A stretch of DNA of 64,000 bases from assembly GCF_003351765.1 (NCBI RefSeq), contig NZ_CP031229.1, forward strand, positions 2,232,001 to 2,296,000, written 5' to 3'. The notes below the pieces were generated by a model, which had not been told where the DNA came from, ran no database searches, and was given only the letters and a program-made list of their open reading frames with translations. Position numbers and translations under genes: made by a program. This stretch comes from Ornithinimicrobium avium. Lineage in GTDB: Bacteria > Actinomycetota > Actinomycetes > Actinomycetales > Dermatophilaceae. The first letter of the stretch is position 1, and each line of letters opens with the position of its first letter. This document shows, one piece after another, positions 16,442 through 24,542 of this stretch.

Positions 16442-17371
16442 ATGACGTCGACGACTGCGGCGCAGGCCGCCATCCTCACCGAGGGGCTGGTCAAGCGGTT
16501 CGGGGCTTTCACCGCGCTGGACGGCGTCGACCTCCGCGTCGGGACCGGCGAGGTGCACGGGTTCCTGGGGCCGAACGGGGCCGGCAAGTCCACCGCGATC
16601 CGGGTCCTGCTCGGGCTGCTGCGGCCGGACGGCGGGCGCGCGGAGCTCCTCGGCGGCGACCCGTGGCGGGACGTCGTGGAGCTGCACCGGCGGCTGGCCT
16701 ACGTGCCCGGGGACGTGGTGCTCTGGCCGGGCATGTCCGGCGGCCAGGCGATCGACCTGCTCGGCAACCTGCGCGGCGGCCTGGACCGGAGGCGCCGGTC
16801 GGAGCTGATCGAGCGCTTCGAGCTGGACCCGACCAAGCGGGGGCGTCAGTACTCCAAGGGCAACCGGCAGAAGGTCGCCATCGTCGCGGCCCTGGCCTGC
16901 GACGTCGAGCTGCTCATCCTCGACGAGCCGACCTCCGGGCTCGACCCGCTGATGGAGGCGGTCTTCCAGGACGAGATCGAGGCGGTCAAGGAGCAGGGCC
17001 GCACCGTCCTGCTCTCCAGCCACATCCTCTCCGAGGTCGAGGCCCTGGCCGACCGCGTCAGCCTGATCCGCGCCGGCCGGATCGTGCAGACCGGCACCCT
17101 GGAGGAGCTGCGCTCCCGCACCCACGTCTCGATCACCGCCACCCTGGCGCGCTCCCCGCACGCCGCGGCCCTGGCCACGCTGGAGGAGCACCACCTCGAC
17201 GACCGCGGACGGCTCACGGCGACCGTCCGGCCGGACCGCGTCGAGGCCGCCATGGCCGCGCTGGCGCCGCTGGGACTGAGCCGGCTCACCGTCACGCCGG
17301 CCTCGTTGCAGGACCTCTTCCTGCGCGAGTACGGGCAGGAGGGCGCCGACGCCCGGGGCGGGCGGGCATGA
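16442..17371 (+). CDS. ABC exporter ATP-binding protein (drug/antibiotic export type)
   Basis: A 309-residue ATPase with Walker A GPNGAGKST (about 43-51), a signature motif reading YSKGNRQKVAI (the degenerate form common in this subfamily), Walker B LLILDEPTSGLDP, and the H-loop SSHILSE. A C-terminal 90-residue extension follows, as in DrrA/CcmA-like antibiotic exporters. AAGGA sits eight bases before the ATG at 16442. It overlaps the permease gene by four bases. The strong inverted repeat upstream suggests regulated expression, perhaps by the exported compound. Confidence 0.88.
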   Translation: MTSTTAAQAAILTEGLVKRFGAFTALDGVDLRVGTGEVHGFLGPNGAGKSTAIRVLLGLLRPDGGRAELLGGDPWRDVVELHRRLAYVPGDVVLWPGMSGGQAIDLLGNLRGGLDRRRRSELIERFELDPTKRGRQYSKGNRQKVAIVAALACDVELLILDEPTSGLDPLMEAVFQDEIEAVKEQGRTVLLSSHILSEVEALADRVSLIRAGRIVQTGTLEELRSRTHVSITATLARSPHAAALATLEEHHLDDRGRLTATVRPDRVEAAMAALAPLGLSRLTVTPASLQDLFLREYGQEGADARGGRA

Positions 17372-18957
17372 GCGCCGTCACCGGCACGCCGGTCCTGGCC
17401 CGGGCCACGCTGCACCAGGACGGGCGCAACATCGCTCCGTGGGTGCTGCTCATCTCGCTGCTGTCGGCCTCCTCGGTCCTCATCTACCGCTGGATCTTCA
17501 CCAGCGAGGCCGAGCGCACCGCGCTGGCCACCAGCCTGGGCCTCAACCCCGCGCTCTCCCTGATCTTCGGCCCGGCCGGCGACCTGACCAGCGCGGACGG
17601 CTTCAACGCCTGGCGGGCCGGGATGCTCGGCGCGTTCTTCGCCGGGCTCATGACGATCCTGATCGTGGCCCGCAACGGCCGGGCCCAGGAGGACTCCGGC
17701 CAGGCCGAGCTGCTCGCCTCCGCCGTCGTCGGGCGCCAGACGCGGCTGTTCGTCGCCGTCCTCGTGGCCTCCCTGGCCGCGGCGGCCCTCGGCGTCGTCT
17801 GCTTCCTGCTCACCTGGGCCAGCGGCGGGGGCGTCCTGGCCAGCGCGACCCTCGCCGCGACGTTCACCGCCTCGGGGCTGGTCTTCGCGGGGGTGGCAGC
17901 CGTGACCAACCAGCTGGCCTCCGACGCGCGGGCGGCGACCGCGACGGCCATCGGCACCCTCGGGGTGCTCTACGCGCTGCGCGGCTACCTCGACTCCTCC
18001 GCGGCGGCGGCGTGGACCGGCTGGCTGACGCCGTTCGGCTGGTTCGCGCGGGCCGACCCGGGCGGGAGCCCCACGTGGTGGCCGCTCCTGGTGGCGCTGG
18101 GGTGCGCGGTGCTGCTCACGGCGGTGGCCTTCGCCCTGCAGCAGCGGCGCGACTTCGGGCTCGGGATGGTGCCGCAGCGGCCCGGCCCCGCCGACGGCGG
18201 CCGGGGAGCGAGCCTGCCCGGGCTCACCCTGGCGCTGCACCGGGGATCCCTGGTCGGGTGGGCGCTGGCGTTCGTCGGGCTGGGCCTGCTCTTCGGCACC
18301 CTGGTCACCTCGGTCGGCGACCTCGTGGCGCAGAACCCCGCCATGGCAGCGATCCTCGCCGCCGGCGGGGTCTCGACCGACGACCTCTCCGCCGCGTTCG
18401 TCGCGACCGTGCTGCAGATCATCGGCATCGTCGCGGCGGTCCTCGGCGTCCAGATCATCATGCGCATCCACGCCGAGGAGGTCGACCACCGCGTCGAGCC
18501 CCTCCTGGCCGCGGCCGTCCGGCGACCGGCCTACCTGGCCACCAACCTCGCGCTGGCGCTGGTCGCCACCGCGGGCGCGATGCTGCTCTCCGGGCTCGGC
18601 CTGGGGTACATGGCCCACCGCCAGGACGCCGCCGTGTCCCCCACCGACGTGGTGTCCCAGGCCCTCGTCACCGTGGTGGCCGTCTGGGTGCTCGTCGCGC
18701 TCGCCACCGCGGCCGTCGGCGCGGTGCCCTCCCGGCGGGTCGTGGGGTGGCTCGGCGTGCTGGCGACCTTCGGCCTCACCCTGCTCGGGCCGACCTTCCG
18801 GCTGCCCGGGTGGGCGCTGTCCATCAGTCCTCTGCGCCACGTCCCGGTCGTGTCCGCGGCCGACCCGGCGTGGTCCGGGCTGGCCTGGCTGACCCTGCCC
18901 CTCGCGCTCTTCCTGGTCGTCGCCTTCGTCGGCTTCCGCCGCCGCGACATCCTCTGA
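17368..18957 (+). CDS. ABC-2 type exporter permease (tetronasin/polyketide exporter-like)
   Basis: A 529-residue membrane protein with about twelve hydrophobic segments in two repeats of six (helices in roughly 20-265 and 285-525). This double-length layout, with RAQEDSGQAELLASAVVGR after the second helix and its repeat HAEEVDHRVEPLLAAAVRR, is that of permeases annotated as exporters of polyketide antibiotics or the tetronasin transporter. It starts inside the ATPase stop (ATGA). No biosynthetic cluster is next to it, so self-resistance to an own product is not shown; general drug efflux is equally possible. Confidence 0.85.
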   Translation: MSAVTGTPVLARATLHQDGRNIAPWVLLISLLSASSVLIYRWIFTSEAERTALATSLGLNPALSLIFGPAGDLTSADGFNAWRAGMLGAFFAGLMTILIVARNGRAQEDSGQAELLASAVVGRQTRLFVAVLVASLAAAALGVVCFLLTWASGGGVLASATLAATFTASGLVFAGVAAVTNQLASDARAATATAIGTLGVLYALRGYLDSSAAAAWTGWLTPFGWFARADPGGSPTWWPLLVALGCAVLLTAVAFALQQRRDFGLGMVPQRPGPADGGRGASLPGLTLALHRGSLVGWALAFVGLGLLFGTLVTSVGDLVAQNPAMAAILAAGGVSTDDLSAAFVATVLQIIGIVAAVLGVQIIMRIHAEEVDHRVEPLLAAAVRRPAYLATNLALALVATAGAMLLSGLGLGYMAHRQDAAVSPTDVVSQALVTVVAVWVLVALATAAVGAVPSRRVVGWLGVLATFGLTLLGPTFRLPGWALSISPLRHVPVVSAADPAWSGLAWLTLPLALFLVVAFVGFRRRDIL

Positions 18958-18996
18958 GGCGGGTGCGGCGGCGGGGCGCGCGGCTCCTCCTCAGAG
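18952..18996. terminator. Possible shared terminator between convergent genes
   Basis: CTCTGAGG (18952-18959) and CCTCAGAG (18989-18996) are perfect complements. They hold both stop codons, as in the hairpin at 1585-1609, but the loop is 29 bases and G-rich, so its strength is uncertain. Confidence 0.3.
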
Positions 18997-20193
18997 CTCC
19001 AGGGCCCGCACCACCGGCACGCCCACCCGGTAGGGGATGTGCAGCCAGCTCGGCGCGTCCACGAGCGCGAAGTCGGCCCGCAGCCCCACCGCGATCCGCC
19101 CGACGTCGGTGCGTCGCAGCGAGGCCGCCGCGCCGACCGTCGCCGCCCGCAGCGCCTCCGCCGGCGTCATGCCCGTCTCCCGCACCGCCAGCGCGATCAT
19201 CAGCGGCATCGAGGAGGAGTAGCAGGTGCCCGGGTTGCAGTCGGTGGCGATCGCGACCTGCACGCCGGCGTCGATCAGCCTGCGGGCGTCCGGGTAGGGC
19301 TGCCGGGTGGAGAACTCCACCCCCGGCAGCAGCGTCGCCACGGTCCGGCTGCCGGAGAGCGCCTCGACGTCCGCGTCGGACAGGAACGTGCAGTGGTCCA
19401 CGCTGGCCGCGTCCAGCTCGACGGCCAGCTGCACGCCGGGCCCCTCGCTGAGCTGGTTGCCGTGCACGCGCAGCTCCAGGCCGGCGTCGCGCCCCGCCTC
19501 GAGGATCCGCCGCGACTCCTCAGCGTCGAACGCGTGCGGGCTGGCCGGCTCGCAGAAGACGTCGATCCAGCGCGCGTGCGGCGCGCACGCCTCCAGCATC
19601 TCGCCGCACACCAGGTCGACGTAGGCCGCGCGCCCGCCGCCGTCGCGCCGCTCCGGGGGGACGACGTGGGCACCCAGGTAGGTGACCTCGGAGGTGACCT
19701 CCCGCGCCAGCCGGAGCGCCCGCACCTCGTCCTCCACGGTGAGCCCGTAGCCGCTCTTGATCTCCACGGTCGTGGTGCCCTGGGTGCGCATCTCCTGCAC
19801 GCGCTGCTGGAGGAGGGCGCGCAGGTCGGCGTCGCTGGCCGCCCGCGTCGCCTCGACGGTCACCGCGATCCCGCCGCCGTCGTAGGGCGTGCCGGACATC
19901 CGCGCCGCGAACTCGGCCGAGCGGTCCCCGGCGAACACCAGGTGGCTGTGGGAGTCGACGAGCCCGGGGATGACCGAGCGGCCCTCCAGGTCGACCGCCC
20001 AGTCGGCCTGCGGAGCCTGCGACGCGGGTCCGAGCCACTGGACGGTGGGGGCGTTGTCCTCGCCGCCGCCCCCGATGACGACGGCCGCGTCGCGCAGCAC
20101 GCCGAGGCCCGCGTGCAGCGGTTCGTCGAGGGCCCCCTCGAGGGTGTCGTCGCAGGTGACGAGCTCGGCGATGCCGGTGATGAGCATGCTCAT
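18991..20193 (-). CDS. hutI: Imidazolonepropionase
   Basis: A 400-residue metal-dependent amidohydrolase that opens imidazolone-5-propionate to N-formimino-L-glutamate, the third step of histidine degradation. The HSHLVFAGDR motif (metal ligands H82, H84) follows the family's IPGLVDSHSH start, TTTVEIKSGYGL is the HutI signature near residue 140, and LRVHGNQLSE and IATDCNPGTC carry the remaining metal and substrate residues. It is the last gene of a four-gene operon and starts four bases after hutF; the ATG at 20193 is chosen, with a second in-frame ATG two codons later. Confidence 0.95.
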   Translation of the reverse strand: MSMLITGIAELVTCDDTLEGALDEPLHAGLGVLRDAAVVIGGGGEDNAPTVQWLGPASQAPQADWAVDLEGRSVIPGLVDSHSHLVFAGDRSAEFAARMSGTPYDGGGIAVTVEATRAASDADLRALLQQRVQEMRTQGTTTVEIKSGYGLTVEDEVRALRLAREVTSEVTYLGAHVVPPERRDGGGRAAYVDLVCGEMLEACAPHARWIDVFCEPASPHAFDAEESRRILEAGRDAGLELRVHGNQLSEGPGVQLAVELDAASVDHCTFLSDADVEALSGSRTVATLLPGVEFSTRQPYPDARRLIDAGVQVAIATDCNPGTCYSSSMPLMIALAVRETGMTPAEALRAATVGAAASLRRTDVGRIAVGLRADFALVDAPSWLHIPYRVGVPVVRALEL

Positions 20194-20197
20194 GTCT

Positions 20198-21625
20198 TCA
20201 GGTGTCCTTCCACAGGGGGGTGATCGCCTCGTGCAGCAGCCGACCGACGTCGCCGAGGCGGTGCCGGCCGGCCTCGACGACGACCCTGCCGTCCACGACG
20301 ACGGTGTCGACGTCGGCCGCGGAGGCGGCGAGCAGCAGCTGGGCCGGGTCGGCGCCGGCGGTGCGCACGCTGTCGTCGCGGACCGCGACCAGGTCGGCGC
20401 GGGCGCCGACCTCGATCCGCCCGGCGTCGGGCCAGCCGATGCTCTCGTGGGCGGTGGCCGCGTCGAGCAGCTCGCTCGGCGCGAGCCGGCCGCGCTCCAG
20501 GCTGGCGAGGCGCTCGTGCATCTCCAGCGCCCGGGCCTCCTCGATGAGGTCGACGACGGCGTGCTGGTCCGAGCCGAGCGAGAGGCGCGCACCCGCGTCG
20601 CGCAGCGCCACCGCAGGACCGATGCCGTCGGCCAGGTCCCGCTCGGTGGTCGGGCAGAAGCACGCCCACGAGCGGTGGCCGCCGAGCAGCGCGACGTCCT
20701 CGCCGGTCAGGTGGGTGGCGTGCACGGCGGTCAGGTCCGGCCCGAGCACGCCCTCGGCCTCGAGCAGCCCGGTCGGGGTGAGTCCGTGCGCGGCCAGGGC
20801 GGCCTCGTTCTCGGCCGGCTGCTCGGACAGGTGCACGTGCAGCGGGGTGCCGGAACGGTTCACCCCGTGCGGCGGGACGAGCGGGACCGGCCCGGTGTGG
20901 ACGTCGCCCGCGCCGAACCGGGTCTGCGGGCGCGGCCGCGCCCGCACGGCGTCGGCCACGACGCCGAGCTGGTCGCGCGGGACCGCACGCACCGAGTGGA
21001 TCGCTCCGCCGACCCGCAGGTGCGCAGGTCCGCCGGTGAGGTGGTCCTGCAGGTCGTCGACGCGCAGCGCCCAGGTCTGCGCGTCGCCGTCGCCGAAGCG
21101 CAGCTGCGGGCCCTCGAGGTCGGCGTACCCGTCCGCACCCAGGCCGCCGGCGAGGTAGCAGGTGTCGAGCAGGGTCAGCCGGATCCCCGCGTCGGCGGCG
21201 GCCTGGACGAGCGCGTGGCCCATCGTGTTGGGGTCCACGTAGCGGGCGCCGCCCGGCCCGTGGTGCAGGTAGTGGAACTCCCCCACGGCCGTCACGCCGG
21301 CGAGCGCCATCTCGGCGTAGGCGGCCCGCGCCAGCGTGAGGTAGCTGATCGGGTCGAGGCGGGCGGAGACGGCATACATGGCCTCCCGCCAGGTCCAGAA
21401 GGTGCCGCCGTCGGCGTGCGTGCGCCCCCGCAGCGCGCGGTGGAACGCGTGGCTGTGGGCGTTGGCCAGGCCGGGCAGCACGACGCCGGGCAGGGCGTGG
21501 TCGCCGCGCTGGAGCTCCAGCCCGGTGGTGACGTCGGTGATGCGCCCGTGGTCGACGGTGATCCGCACGTCGCGGGCGAGGCCGTCGGGCAGGTGGGCGT
21601 AGCGCGCGTGGTAGGTCGTGCTCAT
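20198..21625 (-). CDS. hutF: Formimidoylglutamate deiminase
   Basis: A 475-residue amidohydrolase of the HutF type, which converts N-formimino-L-glutamate to N-formyl-L-glutamate and ammonia. The metal motif HSHAFHRALRG begins at His57, EFHYLHH is near residue 135, and HVHLSEQPAE, VHATHL and SLGSDQHAVVDL supply the other catalytic residues. Its presence shows that the organism uses the deiminase branch, which needs an N-formylglutamate hydrolase downstream. It overlaps the kinase-like gene by four bases (ATGA) and is followed four bases later by hutI. Confidence 0.93.
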   Translation of the reverse strand: MSTTYHARYAHLPDGLARDVRITVDHGRITDVTTGLELQRGDHALPGVVLPGLANAHSHAFHRALRGRTHADGGTFWTWREAMYAVSARLDPISYLTLARAAYAEMALAGVTAVGEFHYLHHGPGGARYVDPNTMGHALVQAAADAGIRLTLLDTCYLAGGLGADGYADLEGPQLRFGDGDAQTWALRVDDLQDHLTGGPAHLRVGGAIHSVRAVPRDQLGVVADAVRARPRPQTRFGAGDVHTGPVPLVPPHGVNRSGTPLHVHLSEQPAENEAALAAHGLTPTGLLEAEGVLGPDLTAVHATHLTGEDVALLGGHRSWACFCPTTERDLADGIGPAVALRDAGARLSLGSDQHAVVDLIEEARALEMHERLASLERGRLAPSELLDAATAHESIGWPDAGRIEVGARADLVAVRDDSVRTAGADPAQLLLAASAADVDTVVVDGRVVVEAGRHRLGDVGRLLHEAITPLWKDT

Positions 21626-22110
21626 CGGCGGCCTCCGGTGCCCGAGGGTGCGGGGATGAGGGAGTCGAGCCGGTCCAGCACCGCGTCCAGGCAGTGCGTC
21701 GAGGTGTCGAGGACCACGTCGGCGCTGCTGCGCAGGAGCGGCTCGTAGGACTCCAGGTCGGCCCGGACGCGCTCCCGCTCGCAGGGATCCTTGCCGAAGT
21801 GGTTGGTCGTGCGGGTGGCGAGGCGCTCCCGCAGGACCGGCCACGGGGCGACGAGGGCGACGACGTGGTCGACGAGCGGGTAGAGCCGGCCCTGCCCCTC
21901 ACCGGTCGCGGCGACCGCGAGCGGACGGTCGTGGCGCGGCTGGGTCAGGATCGCGACCAGCTCGGGCAGGCGCAGGTCGGTGCGGTCCGGGTGCTCGTCG
22001 ACGAGCCCGTCCTCGTCGGCGTCCACGGTGCGCCAGCCCCGCTCGCGCAGCCCGGCCAGCACGGTCGTCTTGCCGACCCCCGACATGCCGGTGAGCAGGA
22101 TGCGCGTCAT
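21622..22110 (-). CDS. Small P-loop kinase-like protein inside the hut operon
   Basis: A 162-residue P-loop NTPase with Walker A GMSGVGKTT (8-16) right at the N-terminus and a layout like shikimate kinase or AAA_18/33-type small kinases (ACPWPVLRERLATRTTNHFGKDP region carries the lid arginines). No known histidine-pathway step needs a kinase. It is coupled by ATGA overlaps to both neighbours, so it is made in step with the pathway enzymes. Similar small ATP-binding proteins are common in actinomycetes near unrelated genes. The function is unknown. Confidence 0.75.
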   Translation of the reverse strand: MTRILLTGMSGVGKTTVLAGLRERGWRTVDADEDGLVDEHPDRTDLRLPELVAILTQPRHDRPLAVAATGEGQGRLYPLVDHVVALVAPWPVLRERLATRTTNHFGKDPCERERVRADLESYEPLLRSSADVVLDTSTHCLDAVLDRLDSLIPAPSGTGGRR

Positions 22111-23372
22111 GGCCGCTCCCCGGCGACGAGGTCCGCCACGCACGCCGCGAGGGCCTCGACCCCGGCGTGGCAGTCCTCGCGCTCGGCGTGCTCCGCCGGG
22201 CTGTGCGAGACGCCCGTCGGGTTGCGCACGAAGAGCATCGCGCTCGGCACCCCCGCGGTCGCCAGGATGCCCGCGTCGTGGCCGGCGCCCGTCCCCAGCA
22301 CCGGCACCGAGACCTCGTCCTCGCGCTCGAGGACGCGCCGCAGCCGCTCGCTCAGCCCGGGGTCGAACCGGGTCGTCGGCGTCCAGCTCTCCCTGGTGAC
22401 CGTGGCCCCGTGCTCCTGGCCGCGGGCGGTCAGCTCCTCGACCATCGCGACCACCTGGTCCTCCTCGGCGCCTCTCGCGTCGAGCCAGCCGGTGACGCGG
22501 GAGGGTATGGCGTTCACGCCGCCGGGCTCCACGCGCACCTTGCCCACGGTGGCCACGCACCCGCGCCGGGTGGCGGTGTGCCGCGCGCCGAGGACCAGGT
22601 CGGCGTAGCCGAGCATCGCGTCGCGGCGGTCCACCAGGCGGGTGGTCCCGGCGTGGTTGGCCTCGCCGGGGAAGTCGAAGCGCCAGCGACCGTGCGGCCA
22701 GATGTCGGAGGCGACGGCGACGGGTGCGTCGAGGTCGACCAGCGCGCGTCCCTGCTCGACGTGCAGCTCGACGAAGGCCCCGACCCGGGCGAGCGCCTCC
22801 GGGTCGGGCCCGTAGGCCCCGACGTCCTGCCCGGCCGACCGCAGCGCCTCGCCCATCGTGATCCCGTCGGCGTCGGTCACCCCCAGCGCCCGGTCGCGGT
22901 CGAGCTGGCCGGTCAGCACCCGGGAGCCGGCGCAGGCGATGCCGAAGCGGGCGCCCTCCTCGTCGACGAAGTGGGTGACCGCGAGCGGCACGGCCGGGCG
23001 GACCCCGAGCTCGCGCAGCCGGTCGACCACGGCCAGGGAGGAGACGACCCCGAGCGGCCCGTCGAAGGCGCCGCCGTCCGGCACCGAGTCCAGGTGCGAG
23101 CCGACGACGACGCCCCTGCGCCCCGCCCGCGCCGCGTCGTCCACGGTGCCGGGGCCCTCCCACCACCAGGCCCACTGGTTGCCGACGCGGTCCTGCACCA
23201 GGTCCAGCCCCCGACGACCGGCTTCCTGGGCGAACCACTCACGCAGCGCGTGGTCCTGCGCCGTCCAGGCGAAGCGCCGGTAGCCGCCGCCGGCGACGCG
23301 TCCGACCGGCTCGAGGTCGGACCACATCCTGTCGAAGGCGGCGGTGCTCGTGCTCCCGGCTGCGGTGCTCAC
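22107..23372 (-). CDS. M20 family amidohydrolase (allantoate amidohydrolase/N-carbamoyl amino acid hydrolase type); candidate N-formylglutamate hydrolase
   Basis: A 421-residue zinc peptidase-fold amidohydrolase. The metal-binding motif GSHLDSVPDGGAFDGPLG gives H93 and D104, FVDEEGARF gives E138/E139, and ELHVEQG and the late HDAG supply the rest; the dimerisation domain is around 215-330. By sequence it falls with allantoate amidohydrolases and N-carbamoyl-L-amino acid hydrolases. The operon contains HutF but no HutG, so I infer that this enzyme hydrolyses N-formylglutamate. The GTG at 23372 has TAGAGT seven bases upstream, giving a leaderless operon start. Confidence 0.85.
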   Translation of the reverse strand: MSTAAGSTSTAAFDRMWSDLEPVGRVAGGGYRRFAWTAQDHALREWFAQEAGRRGLDLVQDRVGNQWAWWWEGPGTVDDAARAGRRGVVVGSHLDSVPDGGAFDGPLGVVSSLAVVDRLRELGVRPAVPLAVTHFVDEEGARFGIACAGSRVLTGQLDRDRALGVTDADGITMGEALRSAGQDVGAYGPDPEALARVGAFVELHVEQGRALVDLDAPVAVASDIWPHGRWRFDFPGEANHAGTTRLVDRRDAMLGYADLVLGARHTATRRGCVATVGKVRVEPGGVNAIPSRVTGWLDARGAEEDQVVAMVEELTARGQEHGATVTRESWTPTTRFDPGLSERLRRVLEREDEVSVPVLGTGAGHDAGILATAGVPSAMLFVRNPTGVSHSPAEHAEREDCHAGVEALAACVADLVAGERP

Positions 23373-23379
23373 GGCACCG

Positions 23380-23385
23380 ACTCTA
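23380..23385 (-). promoter_or_regulatory. Leaderless -10 box, hut operon 1
   Basis: TAGAGT, minus strand, seven bases before the GTG at 23372; it overlaps the stop codon of the upstream YihY gene. Confidence 0.5.
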
Positions 23386-24366
23386 GGGTGGATCCTGCGA
23401 GTACGGGGGGACGTCGTCGGCCACGACGGCACCGCGCTGCCCGGGTGCGCGCTCGGTGCCGACGGTGGAGTCGCGGGCCGTCTGCCGCTCGGTCTCGGCG
23501 TTGAACACGGCGCCCAGGACCAGCAGCAGGATGGTGAGCCAGAGCCAGAACATGCTGATCGCCACACCGGCCAGGGAGCCGTAGGTGCGTTCGTAGGTCC
23601 CGAGGTTGGCCACGTACAGGAAGAGTCCGGCCGAGGCGGCCAGCCACAGGGCCGTCGTCGCCGTGGCACCGCCACCGATCCACCGCCAGCGGGCCCGGCC
23701 CTGGCGGTCCGGCGCGAACCGGTAGAGGACCGCGACACCGAGCGCGACCAGCGCGGCGAACCCGATCCAGACCACCAGCAGAACGGGCACCCGCACCCAG
23801 GTCGGGGCGTCGGACAGCAGGCGGGACAGCAGGGTGCTGAGGGTGATGACGGCCCCCAGGACCACCGCGCCGCCCAGGACGAAGGACAGCGCCAGGACGC
23901 TGCGGTGCAGCATGCCTCGGGTCTCCTGCTCCCGGTAGGCCACGGTCAGCGCGTCGATCAGGAACGTCGTGGCCGTCATGGCGGTGCCGAGCGCGACGGC
24001 CAGGGCGAGCAGACCGCGGACCGTGAGCAGCTGGGAGGAGGCTGCGGTGATCGACACGAGCTGGTCGGCGACCAGGTCGCCCAGCGCCGGCGGCATGAGG
24101 CTCGCCACGCCGGAGAGATGATCGAGGGCCTGGGCCGGGGTGTTGATGGCGCCGTACACGGACAGGGCGGTGAGCAGGACGGGCGCGACGGAGAGCACCG
24201 CGAAGAAGGCCACACCCGCGCTGTACAACGAGAGCTTGTCGGCCACCACCCGGCGGGCCACGCGGCGCAGGATCACCAGCCAGCCGCGCAGCGGGATCTG
24301 GCCCGGCTCGACCGAGTCGGCGCCGTACGGCTCGGACGGTGGGTCGTGCTCCGCCATGCGCACCAT
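23383..24366 (-). CDS. YihY/virulence factor BrkB family membrane protein
   Basis: A 327-residue membrane protein with six hydrophobic segments (about 45-70, 105-130, 150-172, 192-215, 228-250, 262-290) and the family's pattern SLYSAGVAFFAVLSVAPVLL at the first helix. Members are often mislabelled ribonuclease BN; their role is unknown, with proposals in lipid or solute transport. The C-terminal 45 residues are hydrophilic. The start is uncertain between ATG 24366 and ATG 24357. Confidence 0.85.
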   Translation of the reverse strand: MVRMAEHDPPSEPYGADSVEPGQIPLRGWLVILRRVARRVVADKLSLYSAGVAFFAVLSVAPVLLTALSVYGAINTPAQALDHLSGVASLMPPALGDLVADQLVSITAASSQLLTVRGLLALAVALGTAMTATTFLIDALTVAYREQETRGMLHRSVLALSFVLGGAVVLGAVITLSTLLSRLLSDAPTWVRVPVLLVVWIGFAALVALGVAVLYRFAPDRQGRARWRWIGGGATATTALWLAASAGLFLYVANLGTYERTYGSLAGVAISMFWLWLTILLLVLGAVFNAETERQTARDSTVGTERAPGQRGAVVADDVPPYSQDPP

Positions 24367-24472
24367 GTCTCAGTGTCGCCCGGCAGCCGCACCCGCACAC
24401 CTGGAGCGCCCCCGGACAGCTGCCCGGCCCGGGCTCGCCACGCTTCGGGACGACGGCGGCGGCGGTGTCCCG

Positions 24473-24478
24473 CATAGT
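24473..24478 (+). promoter_or_regulatory. Possible -10 box for the DUF2231-Rieske gene
   Basis: CATAGT lies 65 bases before the ATG in the 176-bp divergent gap (24367-24542) between the YihY and Rieske genes. No clear -35 element is visible and the rest of this gap shows nothing recognisable. Confidence 0.3.
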
Positions 24479-24542
24479 GGTGTCAGGGCGGATGACGCAT
24501 CGTCGTCGGACCCGCCCTTCGACGTCGAAGGAGATCGTCCCC

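Noticed and set aside
16442..18957. Part of an antibiotic biosynthetic cluster
   Set aside because: The exporter resembles polyketide exporters, but no synthase, tailoring or regulator gene of such a cluster is near it.
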